The notes under the pieces: generated by a model
What the model saw: the letters and a program-made list of their open reading frames with translations, nothing else
Told to the model about the DNA's origin: nothing
Databases searched by the model: none
DNA from: Desulfonatronospira sp964577315
GTDB lineage: Bacteria; Desulfobacterota; Desulfovibrionia; Desulfovibrionales; Desulfonatronovibrionaceae
Direction: 5' to 3'
Assembly (NCBI GenBank): GCA_964577315.1
Contig: CAZNYT010000003.1
Span: 1 to 64,000, forward strand
Length of the DNA stretch: 64,000 bases
Translations under genes and position numbers: made by a program
In this document: piece after piece, positions 35,027 through 43,233 of the stretch
How positions within the stretch are numbered: the first letter of the stretch is position 1
How the letters are laid out: every line of letters begins with the position of its first letter

Positions 35027-36460
35027 ATGCTTACAGAAACCTTTATTTGGAGTTTAAGCGGTTGGGTGATTCGGCTGGGGATGATCCCGGTAATCGGCAT
35101 GCGCAAAGATAATCCCGCAACCTGCTTGGCTTGGCTAGCGGTCATCTTCTTGGTGCCCTGGCTGGGTTTGCTTCTGTACCTGCTTTTGGAGGAACACGGT
35201 TTAAGCCGGCCTAGACTTTCGCGGCGCTTAAAGAAACACAAGAATTTCTATCTCACCAATTCCCAGTATTTAGTATCTCCTTCTTTCGAAGGTGGTCAGG
35301 TAAATCATGAATATCAGATCCTGGTGAATTTAGCTGAAAAACACGGTGGTTTGCCCTTGCTCGGGAGCAACAAGGTAGGATTGATCACGGATACCAAAGA
35401 GTGCGTGGATGCTTTGGTGCGGGATATCCAGGGAGCTAAAAGCCATGTTCATCTTTTGTTTTATATATTTCGCGATGATATAACTGGACAGAAAGTGGCC
35501 CGGGCTTTGGTGGAGGCGGTGCAGAGAGGGGTGACCTGCAGAGTTGTGGCCGATGCTGTGGGTTCTGCTGGATTGTTTTCCGGGTTGGGAAAGTGGATGG
35601 AAGATCAGGGGATCCAGGTTCATGCCGCACTGCGGGCCAATCCCTTGCGTATGAGACTGGCCAGGGTGGATATCCGCAATCACCGCAAGCTGGCAGTCAT
35701 TGACGGACAGGTGGGATACACCGGTTCCCAAAATATTGTCGAACCCGAATTCGGCCATAAAAAGGCAGGGCAGTGGCACGACGTAATGATCCGGGTCCAG
35801 GGTCCTACAGTGAGACAGTTGCAATCCGTATTTGTGGAGGATTGGTTTTACGAGACCCAGGAAATTCTGGATCATCCGGATATTTATCCCGCCTCGGTTC
35901 AAGGGGAGGGACAGGCTGCAGTGCAGGTGGTTCCCACGGGGCCGGACAAGCCCACTTATGGGTTCCAGGACCTTGTGATTCAGGCTATAAACACGGCAGA
36001 ACGCAGGGTATCAGTGGTATCTCCGTACTTTATTCCCAACGATGGCTTGATAACTGCTTTAAGGCTGGCTTCAGCCCGCGGGGTGGAGGTAGATATCATT
36101 GTCCCGGACAGGAGCGACCACTTGCTTGTGGATCAGGCCAGTGGCTATTATTGCGGGGTGGTTTTGCAGAATGGGGGGAATGTGTTTTTGTTCCAGGAGG
36201 GGATGCTGCACACCAAGATCATAGCCATAGACGAATCCATGGCAATGGTGGGCTCTGCCAATTTTGATATAAGGTCCTTTTACCTGAACATAGAACTAAT
36301 AAGTATCGTTTTTGACCCTGAGTTCAACTACGACTTGAGAATGCTGCTCAAAAAATACAAGGACCAATCCCGCCGGGTAAGTCCGGCTTATTGGTTCAGA
36401 CGCCCTCTCTATAAGAAGATGTCCCAGGGAGTGGTCAAAATATTTAGTCCTTTGCTTTAA
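35027..36460 (+). CDS. cls: Cardiolipin synthase
   Basis: Phospholipase D-family synthase of 477 residues that condenses phosphatidylglycerol to cardiolipin in the inner membrane. Two N-terminal membrane segments (about residues 5-25 and 33-52) precede two HKD catalytic motifs, NHRKLAVIDGQVGYTGSQN and HTKIIAIDESMAMVGSANFD. The ATG lies after CAGGTGTGATCC. It converges with dapL, only five bases apart. Confidence 0.95.
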   Translation: MLTETFIWSLSGWVIRLGMIPVIGMRKDNPATCLAWLAVIFLVPWLGLLLYLLLEEHGLSRPRLSRRLKKHKNFYLTNSQYLVSPSFEGGQVNHEYQILVNLAEKHGGLPLLGSNKVGLITDTKECVDALVRDIQGAKSHVHLLFYIFRDDITGQKVARALVEAVQRGVTCRVVADAVGSAGLFSGLGKWMEDQGIQVHAALRANPLRMRLARVDIRNHRKLAVIDGQVGYTGSQNIVEPEFGHKKAGQWHDVMIRVQGPTVRQLQSVFVEDWFYETQEILDHPDIYPASVQGEGQAAVQVVPTGPDKPTYGFQDLVIQAINTAERRVSVVSPYFIPNDGLITALRLASARGVEVDIIVPDRSDHLLVDQASGYYCGVVLQNGGNVFLFQEGMLHTKIIAIDESMAMVGSANFDIRSFYLNIELISIVFDPEFNYDLRMLLKKYKDQSRRVSPAYWFRRPLYKKMSQGVVKIFSPLL

Positions 36461-36465
36461 CTTGA

Positions 36466-37686
36466 TTACAAGGCCTGAGTTATTCTTTGCATGGCTTCTT
36501 GGACGTTTTCCAGGTCATTAAAGGCGCTCAAGCGGATGAAGCCTTGCCCGCAGGAGCCAAACCCCGTTCCCGGAGTGCAGACCACTCCTGCTTTGTTTAG
36601 CAAATCGTCGAACAGGCTCCAGGAGTCTGAGCCGCTTTGGATCCATATGTAAGGGGAGTTTTCTCCGCCAGTACAGTTGAATCCCAGGTTCTGCATCTCC
36701 TGACGAATGATCCGGGCATTGTTCAGGTAGTAATCTATATTCTCTCGGATCTGGGCTTGACCTTCCGGGGTATATACTGCTTCTGCAGCTCTTTGCACCG
36801 GATAAGACACCCCATTGAATTTTGTGGCGTGCCTCCTGTTCCAAAGTCCATGAACCCCGATTTTTTCCCCCTTATGGTCAAAGGCTGTGCAATCCTTGGG
36901 GACAACGGTATAAGCACACCTGGTTCCGGTAAACCCGGCAGTCTTGGAAAAGCTGCGAAATTCCACTGCTACCTCCTTGGCCCCGGGCAATTCAAAGATG
37001 CTGTGGGGCATCTCAGGATCCCTAATAAAAGCCTCATATGCAGCATCAAACAGTATTAGAGCCTGGTTCTCACGGGCGTAATCCACCCATTTTTGCAGCT
37101 GCTGCTTGCTTATTCCCACTCCAGTAGGGTTGTTGGGGTAGCAAAGGTAGATAAGATCTACTCCTTGCCGGGGCAATTCCGGGGTAAAATCGTTTTCCGG
37201 GGTGCTTTCCAGATAAACCAAGCCTTGAAACCGGCCATCCTGGAAAGGACCAGTTCTGCCGGCCATTACATTGGTATCCACATACACGGGATACACTGGA
37301 TCCTGAACAGCTACTGCAACATCGGTGTGAAAAAGTTCCTGGAAATTGGCTACGTCGCATTTGGCCCCGTCACTAATAAATATTTCCTCGGCACTTATGT
37401 CCGCTCCCCGCTCCTGAAAGTCGTGCTTGGCAATCTTTTCCCTCAAGAAGTTATATCCTTGTTCCGGTCCGTATCCCCTGAAGGCTTTGGGGTCTCCCAT
37501 CTCGTCCACCGCTTCGTGCATGGCTTGCAGGCAAGCCTGTGGCAAGGGGCGAGTAACATCTCCAATACCTAGCTTGATTATTCTCTGGTCCGGGTACTCT
37601 TCTTGAAATTTTTGTATTCTTTTAGCAATATCCGCAAACAGGTAGGATGCGGTGAGTTTTAAATAATGTTCATTAATTCGGATCAT
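36466..37686 (-). CDS. dapL: LL-diaminopimelate aminotransferase
   Basis: Fold-type I PLP enzyme of 406 residues. The PLP lysine is in RSFSKTAGFTGTRC, and other signatures are IKLGIGDVTRPLP, DGAKCDVANFQ and YPNNPTGVG. DapL converts tetrahydrodipicolinate to LL-diaminopimelate in one step, bypassing the acylated DapD-DapC-DapE route. Together with dapF, dapA and lysA in this window it defines the lysine and diaminopimelate pathway. It is a single gene on the minus strand; AGGAGCGACGACTT precedes the ATG. Confidence 0.96.
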   Translation of the reverse strand: MIRINEHYLKLTASYLFADIAKRIQKFQEEYPDQRIIKLGIGDVTRPLPQACLQAMHEAVDEMGDPKAFRGYGPEQGYNFLREKIAKHDFQERGADISAEEIFISDGAKCDVANFQELFHTDVAVAVQDPVYPVYVDTNVMAGRTGPFQDGRFQGLVYLESTPENDFTPELPRQGVDLIYLCYPNNPTGVGISKQQLQKWVDYARENQALILFDAAYEAFIRDPEMPHSIFELPGAKEVAVEFRSFSKTAGFTGTRCAYTVVPKDCTAFDHKGEKIGVHGLWNRRHATKFNGVSYPVQRAAEAVYTPEGQAQIRENIDYYLNNARIIRQEMQNLGFNCTGGENSPYIWIQSGSDSWSLFDDLLNKAGVVCTPGTGFGSCGQGFIRLSAFNDLENVQEAMQRITQAL

Positions 37687-38080
37687 AAGTCGTCGCTCCT
37701 GTGAGTTTTTGGTTTGAGTCCCTTAGTCAAGGAATATAGCGGGTATACAAAAGATTTCATCCAAGTCCAATCGGATTCGAAGACAATTAAAGAAATTGCA
37801 CTCAGGTGTCAAACCCTATACAATTACCCAAGCTGGCTTAAGCTTTTCCTTTGCTGACAGAGAGCAACTATTCACCATGTTTTACCCAGACTATCCACCG
37901 GATCTTTTAGTGTGCTTTTGTCGGGAGGCAGGCACGAAAAAAGATTTGGTGAAGAGTTACTACAGAGTTGTATTGATTTTTCGCTGTAGTTATTCCAAAG
38001 GTTTGAGAAAAACTTGCTGGCTTTGAAGTGCGCTGTCAATGTGTCCAGTCTTAGGTTTCAAGCATTAACTGATAACCTTT
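37687..38080. other. Intergenic region upstream of the selenoprotein gene
   Basis: No gene is supported; a 76-codon frame at 37796 lies across the repeat and is discounted. It holds the full repeat at 37866-37958 and, right after, a 7-bp ACTACAG/CTGTAGT hairpin. The 16 bases at 37979-37994 (TTTCGCTGTAGTTATT) also occur at 6305-6320. Confidence 0.5.
37866..37958 (+). repeat. Dispersed palindromic repeat, full copy
   Basis: A 93-base copy with ends AACTATTCACCA and TGGTGAAGAGTT, an internal ACTATCCACCGGA half-site and a GTGC...GCAC core. ACAGAG occurs three bases outside both ends, a weak hint of a target duplication. It is the closest match to the copy at 9739. Confidence 0.75.
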
Positions 38081-38099
38081 CATTCTCAGGTTGAGAATG
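38081..38099. promoter_or_regulatory. Palindrome upstream of the selenoprotein promoter
   Basis: CATTCTCA-GGT-TGAGAATG is a perfect 8-3-8 inverted repeat, extending imperfectly to TTT...GAAA. It resembles Fur-family boxes (TGAGAAT-type half-sites), and it lies 70 bases before the -35 box. Regulation by a Fur-type or iron-sulfur regulator is inferred only. Confidence 0.5.
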
Positions 38100-38169
38100 G
38101 AAATTTGCCGCCTGGGTTTTGACAAGCTGCAAATAAAGCTTTATTAATACTCTTCGGGTAAGATAAGTA

Positions 38170-38198
38170 TTGACTTCCATCATTAAAACTAATATATA
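38170..38198 (+). promoter_or_regulatory. Sigma-70 promoter of the HesB-like selenoprotein gene
   Basis: TTGACT at 38170-38175 and TATATA at 38193-38198 are separated by 17 bases. Transcription would start about 25 bases before the ATG at 38232. Confidence 0.7.
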
Positions 38199-38231
38199 AC
38201 TTTTTTTAAAACTAAGGAGGATTGGAATATT

Positions 38232-38537
38232 ATGTTAGAGGTGACCGAAACAGCCAAGAATCAATTGGACAAAATCTTTGAAACCCAGGAAAAAGCCCCC
38301 ATTCGGGTGTACCTTACTGCCGGGTGAGGCGGCCCTAGGCTAGCGCTTGCTCTGGATGAGCAAAAGGAAAACGACAACATTTACGATGTCAAGGGCTACC
38401 AATTTCTCGTGGACAAGAATCTCATGGAGACCGTTTCCCCGGTTGAGCTAGATATGGCTGATGGCGGTTTTGTAGTCAGATCCGGGCTGCAAACAGGAAC
38501 AGGTGGATGCGGACCTTCTTCTTGTTCCTCCTGCTAA
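38232..38537 (+). CDS. HesB/IscA-like selenoprotein (UGA decoded as selenocysteine)
   Basis: Reading TGA at 38325-38327 as selenocysteine gives a continuous protein of 101 residues. It begins MLEVTETAKNQLDKIF, continues VYLTAG-Sec32-GGPRLALALDE and ends GTGGCGPSSCSSC. The Sec occupies the place of the first conserved Cys of IscA-type iron-sulfur carriers, and GG(P/S) follows as in the family. HesB-like selenoproteins are known from sulfate reducers and other anaerobes. The frame stays open on both sides of the UGA, AAGGAGG precedes the ATG, and a hairpin of bacterial SECIS type lies just downstream. Ordinary annotation would split or drop it. It probably acts in iron-sulfur or selenium-linked redox chemistry; the exact role is unknown. 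Confidence 0.93.
38325..38363 (+). promoter_or_regulatory. Selenocysteine UGA and SECIS-like hairpin
   Basis: After the UGA, TTGCTC (38347-38352) pairs perfectly with GAGCAA (38358-38363) around the loop TGGAT. The loop begins 26 bases after the UGA, in the 16-37 range usual for bacterial SECIS elements bound by SelB. The lower stem between them can form partly through the GC-rich GGCGGCCCTAGG. Confidence 0.75.
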
Positions 38538-38564
38538 AGTCCTTTTATAATACGTAATTTAATT

Positions 38565-38593
38565 GGCCATGTCGGGCAGACGTGGCCTTTTTT
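38565..38593 (+). terminator. Rho-independent terminator of the selenoprotein gene
   Basis: GGCCATGTC pairs with GACGTGGCC (one G-U pair) around GGGCA, followed by six T. It lies 27 bases after the stop. Confidence 0.85.
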
Positions 38594-38637
38594 CTTGTTC
38601 AAAGCCTAGTTAGCTGAAAACCGCGGAGGTTTACAAT

Positions 38638-38925
38638 ATGCAGTGCGATACCATCAAGAAGGGTGTAGAATGTATCTTCATGACTGCCAAGGGATGTTCC
38701 TACAAGCAAGGATACTGTTACCCCATAATAGAGCAGTGCGAAGGATGTGAGAGGGTGCATGAATTCGGGGGACAAACCTATTGCAAAAGCTATCCCGAAC
38801 CTGCCAGAAAGTGGGAGAGGGGGGCTTGCAACTTTGCCACCCATATTCAGGCCACAGTGGAAAAAAGCGGTCAAGTCAAGGTAAATCCCCTAAAGGCTTC
38901 CAAGCGAGCGGCTAAAAAGCGCTAG
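38638..38925 (+). CDS. PxxKW family cysteine-rich protein
   Basis: Protein of 95 residues with eight Cys in the first 70 residues (QCD, VEC, KGC, GYC, EQCEGC, YCK, GAC) and the naming motif PARKW. A basic Lys- and Arg-rich tail follows. The family is typical of Desulfovibrionales and related anaerobes and its function is unknown; a metal or iron-sulfur site is plausible. GGAGG lies eight bases before the ATG. Confidence 0.88.
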   Translation: MQCDTIKKGVECIFMTAKGCSYKQGYCYPIIEQCEGCERVHEFGGQTYCKSYPEPARKWERGACNFATHIQATVEKSGQVKVNPLKASKRAAKKR

Positions 38926-38948
38926 TTTTTGGCCTTTGCCCATTACAT

Positions 38949-40178
38949 ATGCAATCAATACATGATTATATAAATAGCCTGTCCTGGATGGTAACCGAAT
39001 TGCAGGAAAAACTGGTTGCCATTCCGGCACTGGGCCCAGATAATCAGGGTAGCGGCGAAAAGGCCAAATCCGACTTTGTCCGAAGTTATCTTCAGGACAT
39101 GGGGGTTACGGACATAACCGAGGTCCACTCCCCGGATGCGAGAGTACAGTGCGGATACCGCCCCAATTTTGTTGCCAAGATTGAAGGCAAAAATCCCCAT
39201 AAAACCCTGTGGATAATTACCCATCTGGATGTGGTTCCCCCTGGAGATTCCGAGCTTTGGAACAGCGATCCTTTTCAGCTGGAAATACAAGGGGATTTGA
39301 TCTTTGGCCGGGGAGTGGAAGACAATCACCAGGGCATGACCTCCTCTTTCCTAGTGGCCAAGGCCTTTTTGGACTTGGGTATAAATCCGGATATCAATCT
39401 GGGTCTGATTTTGGTATCTGATGAGGAAACCGGAAACAAGTACGGATTGCCTTATGTATTGGATGAGCGACCAGATCTTTTCAGCACTGAGGATCTTTTT
39501 TTAGTGCCGGACTTCGGGAGCAGCGATTCCGACCTGATGGAAGTAGCGGAAAAGAGCATGCTCTGGGTCAAAATTTCTGCACAGGGCAAGCAGTGCCATG
39601 CTTCCACCCCGGATAGAGGCATCAATTCCCTGGTGGCTTGTTCTGCCCTGGTCCTGAAAATGGAGGAGCTGAACCAGATTTTTCCCATGCAGAACGAGCT
39701 CTTCAAGCCTTCCGGCTCCACCTTCTGCCCCACCAAGAAAGAGGCCAACGTTCCCAATGTCAATACCATTCCTGGCCTGGATATTTTTTATGTAGATTGC
39801 AGAGTGCTCCCGGAATACTCTTTGACCCAAGTCTTTCACGAGATACGCAAGTTGGGCTCCGAAATAGAAGAACAGTACAATGTGAGAATTGATTACGAGA
39901 CGATTTTGCAAGAGGAGTCCGCACCCTATACTTCTCCCTCCAGCGAAGTCGTTGTCAAACTGGGGCAAAGTATTGAGCAGGTTTATTCCGTACGGCCCAC
40001 CGCACAGGGAGTGGGCGGCGGTACCGTGGCTTCTTTCCTTCGGCGCAGGGGTTACGATGCCGTGGTCTGGGCCACACTTATGGGGACTGCTCACCAGCCC
40101 AACGAGTGCGCCAGTATAGAAAATATTATCAAAGATGCTCAGGTAATGGCCTTAATGGCCGTTGATGATGGTGGATAA
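38949..40178 (+). CDS. M20-family metallo-peptidase/deacylase
   Basis: Di-zinc hydrolase of 409 residues. Metal ligands are visible in THLDVVPPGD, GRGVEDNHQGM and VSDEETGNKYG, and a dimerisation domain sits in the middle. Members release N-acyl groups or cleave dipeptides (ArgE, DapE, CPG2 types). Because the organism has DapL, a DapE role is unlikely; an unassigned amidohydrolase is the safe call. No clear Shine-Dalgarno precedes the ATG. It overlaps mnmG by about 14 bases. Confidence 0.88.
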   Translation: MQSIHDYINSLSWMVTELQEKLVAIPALGPDNQGSGEKAKSDFVRSYLQDMGVTDITEVHSPDARVQCGYRPNFVAKIEGKNPHKTLWIITHLDVVPPGDSELWNSDPFQLEIQGDLIFGRGVEDNHQGMTSSFLVAKAFLDLGINPDINLGLILVSDEETGNKYGLPYVLDERPDLFSTEDLFLVPDFGSSDSDLMEVAEKSMLWVKISAQGKQCHASTPDRGINSLVACSALVLKMEELNQIFPMQNELFKPSGSTFCPTKKEANVPNVNTIPGLDIFYVDCRVLPEYSLTQVFHEIRKLGSEIEEQYNVRIDYETILQEESAPYTSPSSEVVVKLGQSIEQVYSVRPTAQGVGGGTVASFLRRRGYDAVVWATLMGTAHQPNECASIENIIKDAQVMALMAVDDGG

Positions 40179-42072
40179 TAGACAATTTTATTCCAGTATT
40201 AAAGAACTCCCAGAGTTTTTTGATTTAATAGTGGTGGGTGCTGGCCATGCCGGATGCGAGGCTGCTCATGCCGCTTCCAGACTGGGCCTTGAAACCCTCC
40301 TTTTGACCAACAATGTCGACCGTATCGGTCATTTGTCCTGCAATCCCGCCATCGGTGGATTGGCCAAGGGGCATATGGTCAAGGAAATCGATGCGCTGGG
40401 AGGAATCATGGGAGCTTGGGCAGATGATTCCGGCATCCAGTTCCGGCGGCTGAATACCAGGAAGGGTCCTGCTGTTCGTTCCACCCGGGCCCAAATCGAT
40501 CGATCCCAGTACATGAACCGGGTTCAAAACACCCTGTTCTCCCTGCCTCACTTATATCTCCGAGAAAGCTTTGTGGAAAAGCTTTTGGTCTCCAAGGATA
40601 AGGTTTACGGGGTTCGCACCAAGCTGGAGGAGGAGTTTCAGGCTTATAACGTGCTTCTTACCACCGGTACTTTTTTGCAGGGACTGATTCATGTAGGCCT
40701 GCATAATTATCCCGGGGGTAGGCTGGGGGATCCTCCGGCCACCGGCTTGTCTAAGAGCCTAAGAGATTTGGGGCTGGAACTGGGGAGGTTGAAGACTGGG
40801 ACTGTACCCAGGCTGCTCAAGGAAAGCGTAGACTTTTCAGTGATGCAGGTTCAACCGGGTGACGACCCCCCTCCGCGTTTTAGTTTCCATCACCAAGCCC
40901 CGCTTTTGGAACAAGTCCCATGTCATATAACTTATACCAATTCCAAGACCCATGAGTGCATAAGGAGCAGCCTGGACGGCTCGCCCATGTTTCAAGGCCG
41001 GATTCAGGGGGTGGGAGCCAGGTATTGTCCTTCCATAGAGGACAAGGTGGCAAGATTTCCGGACAAGGACAGGCATCAAATTTTTGTGGAACCCGAGGGT
41101 CTTCAAAGCCCCGAGGTTTATCCCAACGGGATTTCTACCAGCCTGCCCCTTGAGGTACAAAAGGAAATGCTGAAAACCATCCCGGGACTGGAAAGGGCTA
41201 TCATTGTCCGTCCTGGCTATGCTATTGAATATGATTACCTCTATCCTACACAGTTAAAACCCACCCTGGAAACCAAGGCAATTACTGGTCTTTACTGCGC
41301 CGGGCAAATCAACGGCACCTCCGGTTATGAAGAGGCAGCTGCACAGGGGCTCTGGGCGGTTCTTAACCTTTACGCCCATAGGCAGGGCAGGGATTTCGTG
41401 CTCAAGAGAGATCAGGCCTACATGGCGGTGTTAGTGGATGATCTCGTTACCAAGGGCACTAACGAACCCTACCGCATGCTTACCTCCAGGGCCGAATACA
41501 GGCTCCTTCTCCGGGAAGACAACGCTGATCAGCGCCTGACCCCGCTAGGCAGGGAACTAGGATTGGTACAAGAACAGCAATGGGAGGTTTTTACCCGTAA
41601 GCAAAGCCAGCTAAACCGGCTTCAAGAAACACTGGAATCCATCAGCATCCGCCCGGATACGGATACCAGGCAAGCCCTTCAGAGTATTGGGGCCTCTGTC
41701 CCCAAAAAGGCCGTTTCTTTGGCGGATGTATTAAAGCAACCCCAATTAGATATTGACGATTTAACACCTTTCTGCTCAAGTCTACCCTACTATCCTAGAG
41801 AAATTCTGGATCAGGTTCAGGTAGAGATAAAATACCAGGGCTACATAAAGCGGCAAAAGGAGATGGCTGAAAAATCCGCCCATCTGGAGCATACCCTGCT
41901 TCCTGAAGAGATTGACTATTCCCGAGTTCCAGGACTTTCCTGGGAAGCAGTGGAAAAACTGTCCCAGATTCGGCCCTTTACTTTGGGACAGGCTAGCCGA
42001 ATATCCGGGATCACCCCGGCAGCCCTGACCGCTTTGCAGATTTACCTTAAAGCCGGCAAGACAGAAACCTGA
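40165..42072 (+). CDS. mnmG: tRNA uridine-5-carboxymethylaminomethyl enzyme MnmG
   Basis: FAD protein of 635 residues, full length. The dinucleotide fold is VVGAGHAGCEAAHAA and the family signatures are GHLSCNPAIGGLAKGH and the FAD site AGQINGTSGYEEAAAQG. With MnmE it modifies the wobble uridine of several tRNAs. Two adjacent ATG codons (40165, 40168) are possible. The gene starts inside the end of the M20 gene, so translation is probably coupled. Confidence 0.97.
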   Translation: MMVDNRQFYSSIKELPEFFDLIVVGAGHAGCEAAHAASRLGLETLLLTNNVDRIGHLSCNPAIGGLAKGHMVKEIDALGGIMGAWADDSGIQFRRLNTRKGPAVRSTRAQIDRSQYMNRVQNTLFSLPHLYLRESFVEKLLVSKDKVYGVRTKLEEEFQAYNVLLTTGTFLQGLIHVGLHNYPGGRLGDPPATGLSKSLRDLGLELGRLKTGTVPRLLKESVDFSVMQVQPGDDPPPRFSFHHQAPLLEQVPCHITYTNSKTHECIRSSLDGSPMFQGRIQGVGARYCPSIEDKVARFPDKDRHQIFVEPEGLQSPEVYPNGISTSLPLEVQKEMLKTIPGLERAIIVRPGYAIEYDYLYPTQLKPTLETKAITGLYCAGQINGTSGYEEAAAQGLWAVLNLYAHRQGRDFVLKRDQAYMAVLVDDLVTKGTNEPYRMLTSRAEYRLLLREDNADQRLTPLGRELGLVQEQQWEVFTRKQSQLNRLQETLESISIRPDTDTRQALQSIGASVPKKAVSLADVLKQPQLDIDDLTPFCSSLPYYPREILDQVQVEIKYQGYIKRQKEMAEKSAHLEHTLLPEEIDYSRVPGLSWEAVEKLSQIRPFTLGQASRISGITPAALTALQIYLKAGKTET

Positions 42073-42096
42073 TTTTTTCCTTGAGGCGATAAACCC

Positions 42097-43152
42097 GTGT
42101 TATATTCCTGGCCAATCAATTTTTTCATAGGATATGCCAATATCTGGCCCCAAATATCCGAAGGCTTTCATGAATCCCCGATGGTCAATATCGGGATATA
42201 TGTTCTTTTGGGTGTTTTTGGATTGATACTTGTTATTTCAATAGGATATATAGCAGCGGGCAGATTGCAACAAAAAAATCAAGAACAGGATAGAAAGTTT
42301 TTCAGGGTTAGCTCACCTTCCACTATCTATGAGATCCTGGATACTGCCTGGGCTCAAAATAGCCGTATGGAGCTTCATTTTCACAGCCAGGGGAAACATC
42401 TTCCCTGTCTTTACCGCGAGCTTTCCCGAGACCGAATTCTTATCGAGCCTCCTCAACATATCAAGATAAATAAATCCTGGATAGGCAGAAACGTTGTCAT
42501 TTTTTTCTGTGTGAAATTGGAGAAAGAAGCACGGATTTATTATAAATTCAACTCCACTATCACAGATTTTTTCTTGCAGGATGAAAACCCTGTGATTCAA
42601 TTGTCCTTTCCGGATAAATTGGACATGGAGCAAAAGAGAAAACATCTTAGACTGGAAATTCCCTCTTCTTACCTCAAATCTTTACAGGTTTGGCCAGTCT
42701 TTCTCCAACAAGACGGGAGCTTGCCCACTAAACCGGCGTTTCTGGGAGAGCCTTTAGCGGCTTATGATTATTCGGATCCACCTAAGCTCAAATTAATGGA
42801 TCTATCCGGAGGAGGGATCAAGATTGGAGTATCCAGAAAAATTATTTCCCCTGTGGAGGAATTTATCAAGAAAAACCCAGGACTGATCCTTCGTTTACAG
42901 CTTAGAGAAAAACCGGATACGGATGAGGGAGCAAAAACCTTTTATTTGCTGGCTCGGATAAAAAATCATTTTGATGATGGATATGGGTATTATTTATTAG
43001 GCATGGAGTATGAACAATATGGACGCCTGGATCCTGAAACCAGTGAATTTCTGGAATGGGTGAAAGTGGACCCGGAACAGGGAATAGAAGAATTGGTAAG
43101 TTGGGTGATCCAGAAACATCTGCAGTTTTTTAGGGAAAAAGGTTTGGTGTAA
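42097..43152 (+). CDS. Membrane-anchored PilZ-domain protein
   Basis: Protein of 351 residues with a hydrophobic N-terminal segment (about residues 31-54) and a YcgR-like region. The C-terminal PilZ domain has the c-di-GMP motif RxxxR in KRKHLRLEIP and DxSxxG in DLSGGGIKI. It should sense cyclic di-GMP at the membrane and adjust motility or surface behaviour. A diguanylate cyclase gene with an intact GGEEF lies 3.6 kb downstream. Upstream spacing to mnmG is only 24 bases. Confidence 0.85.
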   Translation: MLYSWPINFFIGYANIWPQISEGFHESPMVNIGIYVLLGVFGLILVISIGYIAAGRLQQKNQEQDRKFFRVSSPSTIYEILDTAWAQNSRMELHFHSQGKHLPCLYRELSRDRILIEPPQHIKINKSWIGRNVVIFFCVKLEKEARIYYKFNSTITDFFLQDENPVIQLSFPDKLDMEQKRKHLRLEIPSSYLKSLQVWPVFLQQDGSLPTKPAFLGEPLAAYDYSDPPKLKLMDLSGGGIKIGVSRKIISPVEEFIKKNPGLILRLQLREKPDTDEGAKTFYLLARIKNHFDDGYGYYLLGMEYEQYGRLDPETSEFLEWVKVDPEQGIEELVSWVIQKHLQFFREKGLV

Positions 43153-43233
43153 TAAAAAATTCTCCTGTGGATCATATTTTTATGATACTAGCAGGTGATA
43201 CATGCCGGATAAGGCCTAAAGGAGGTCTGGGCT

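Noticed and set aside
38949..40178. DapE (succinyl-diaminopimelate desuccinylase) for the M20 gene
   Set aside because: The DapL route makes DapE unnecessary and the protein is longer than typical DapE with no specific signature.
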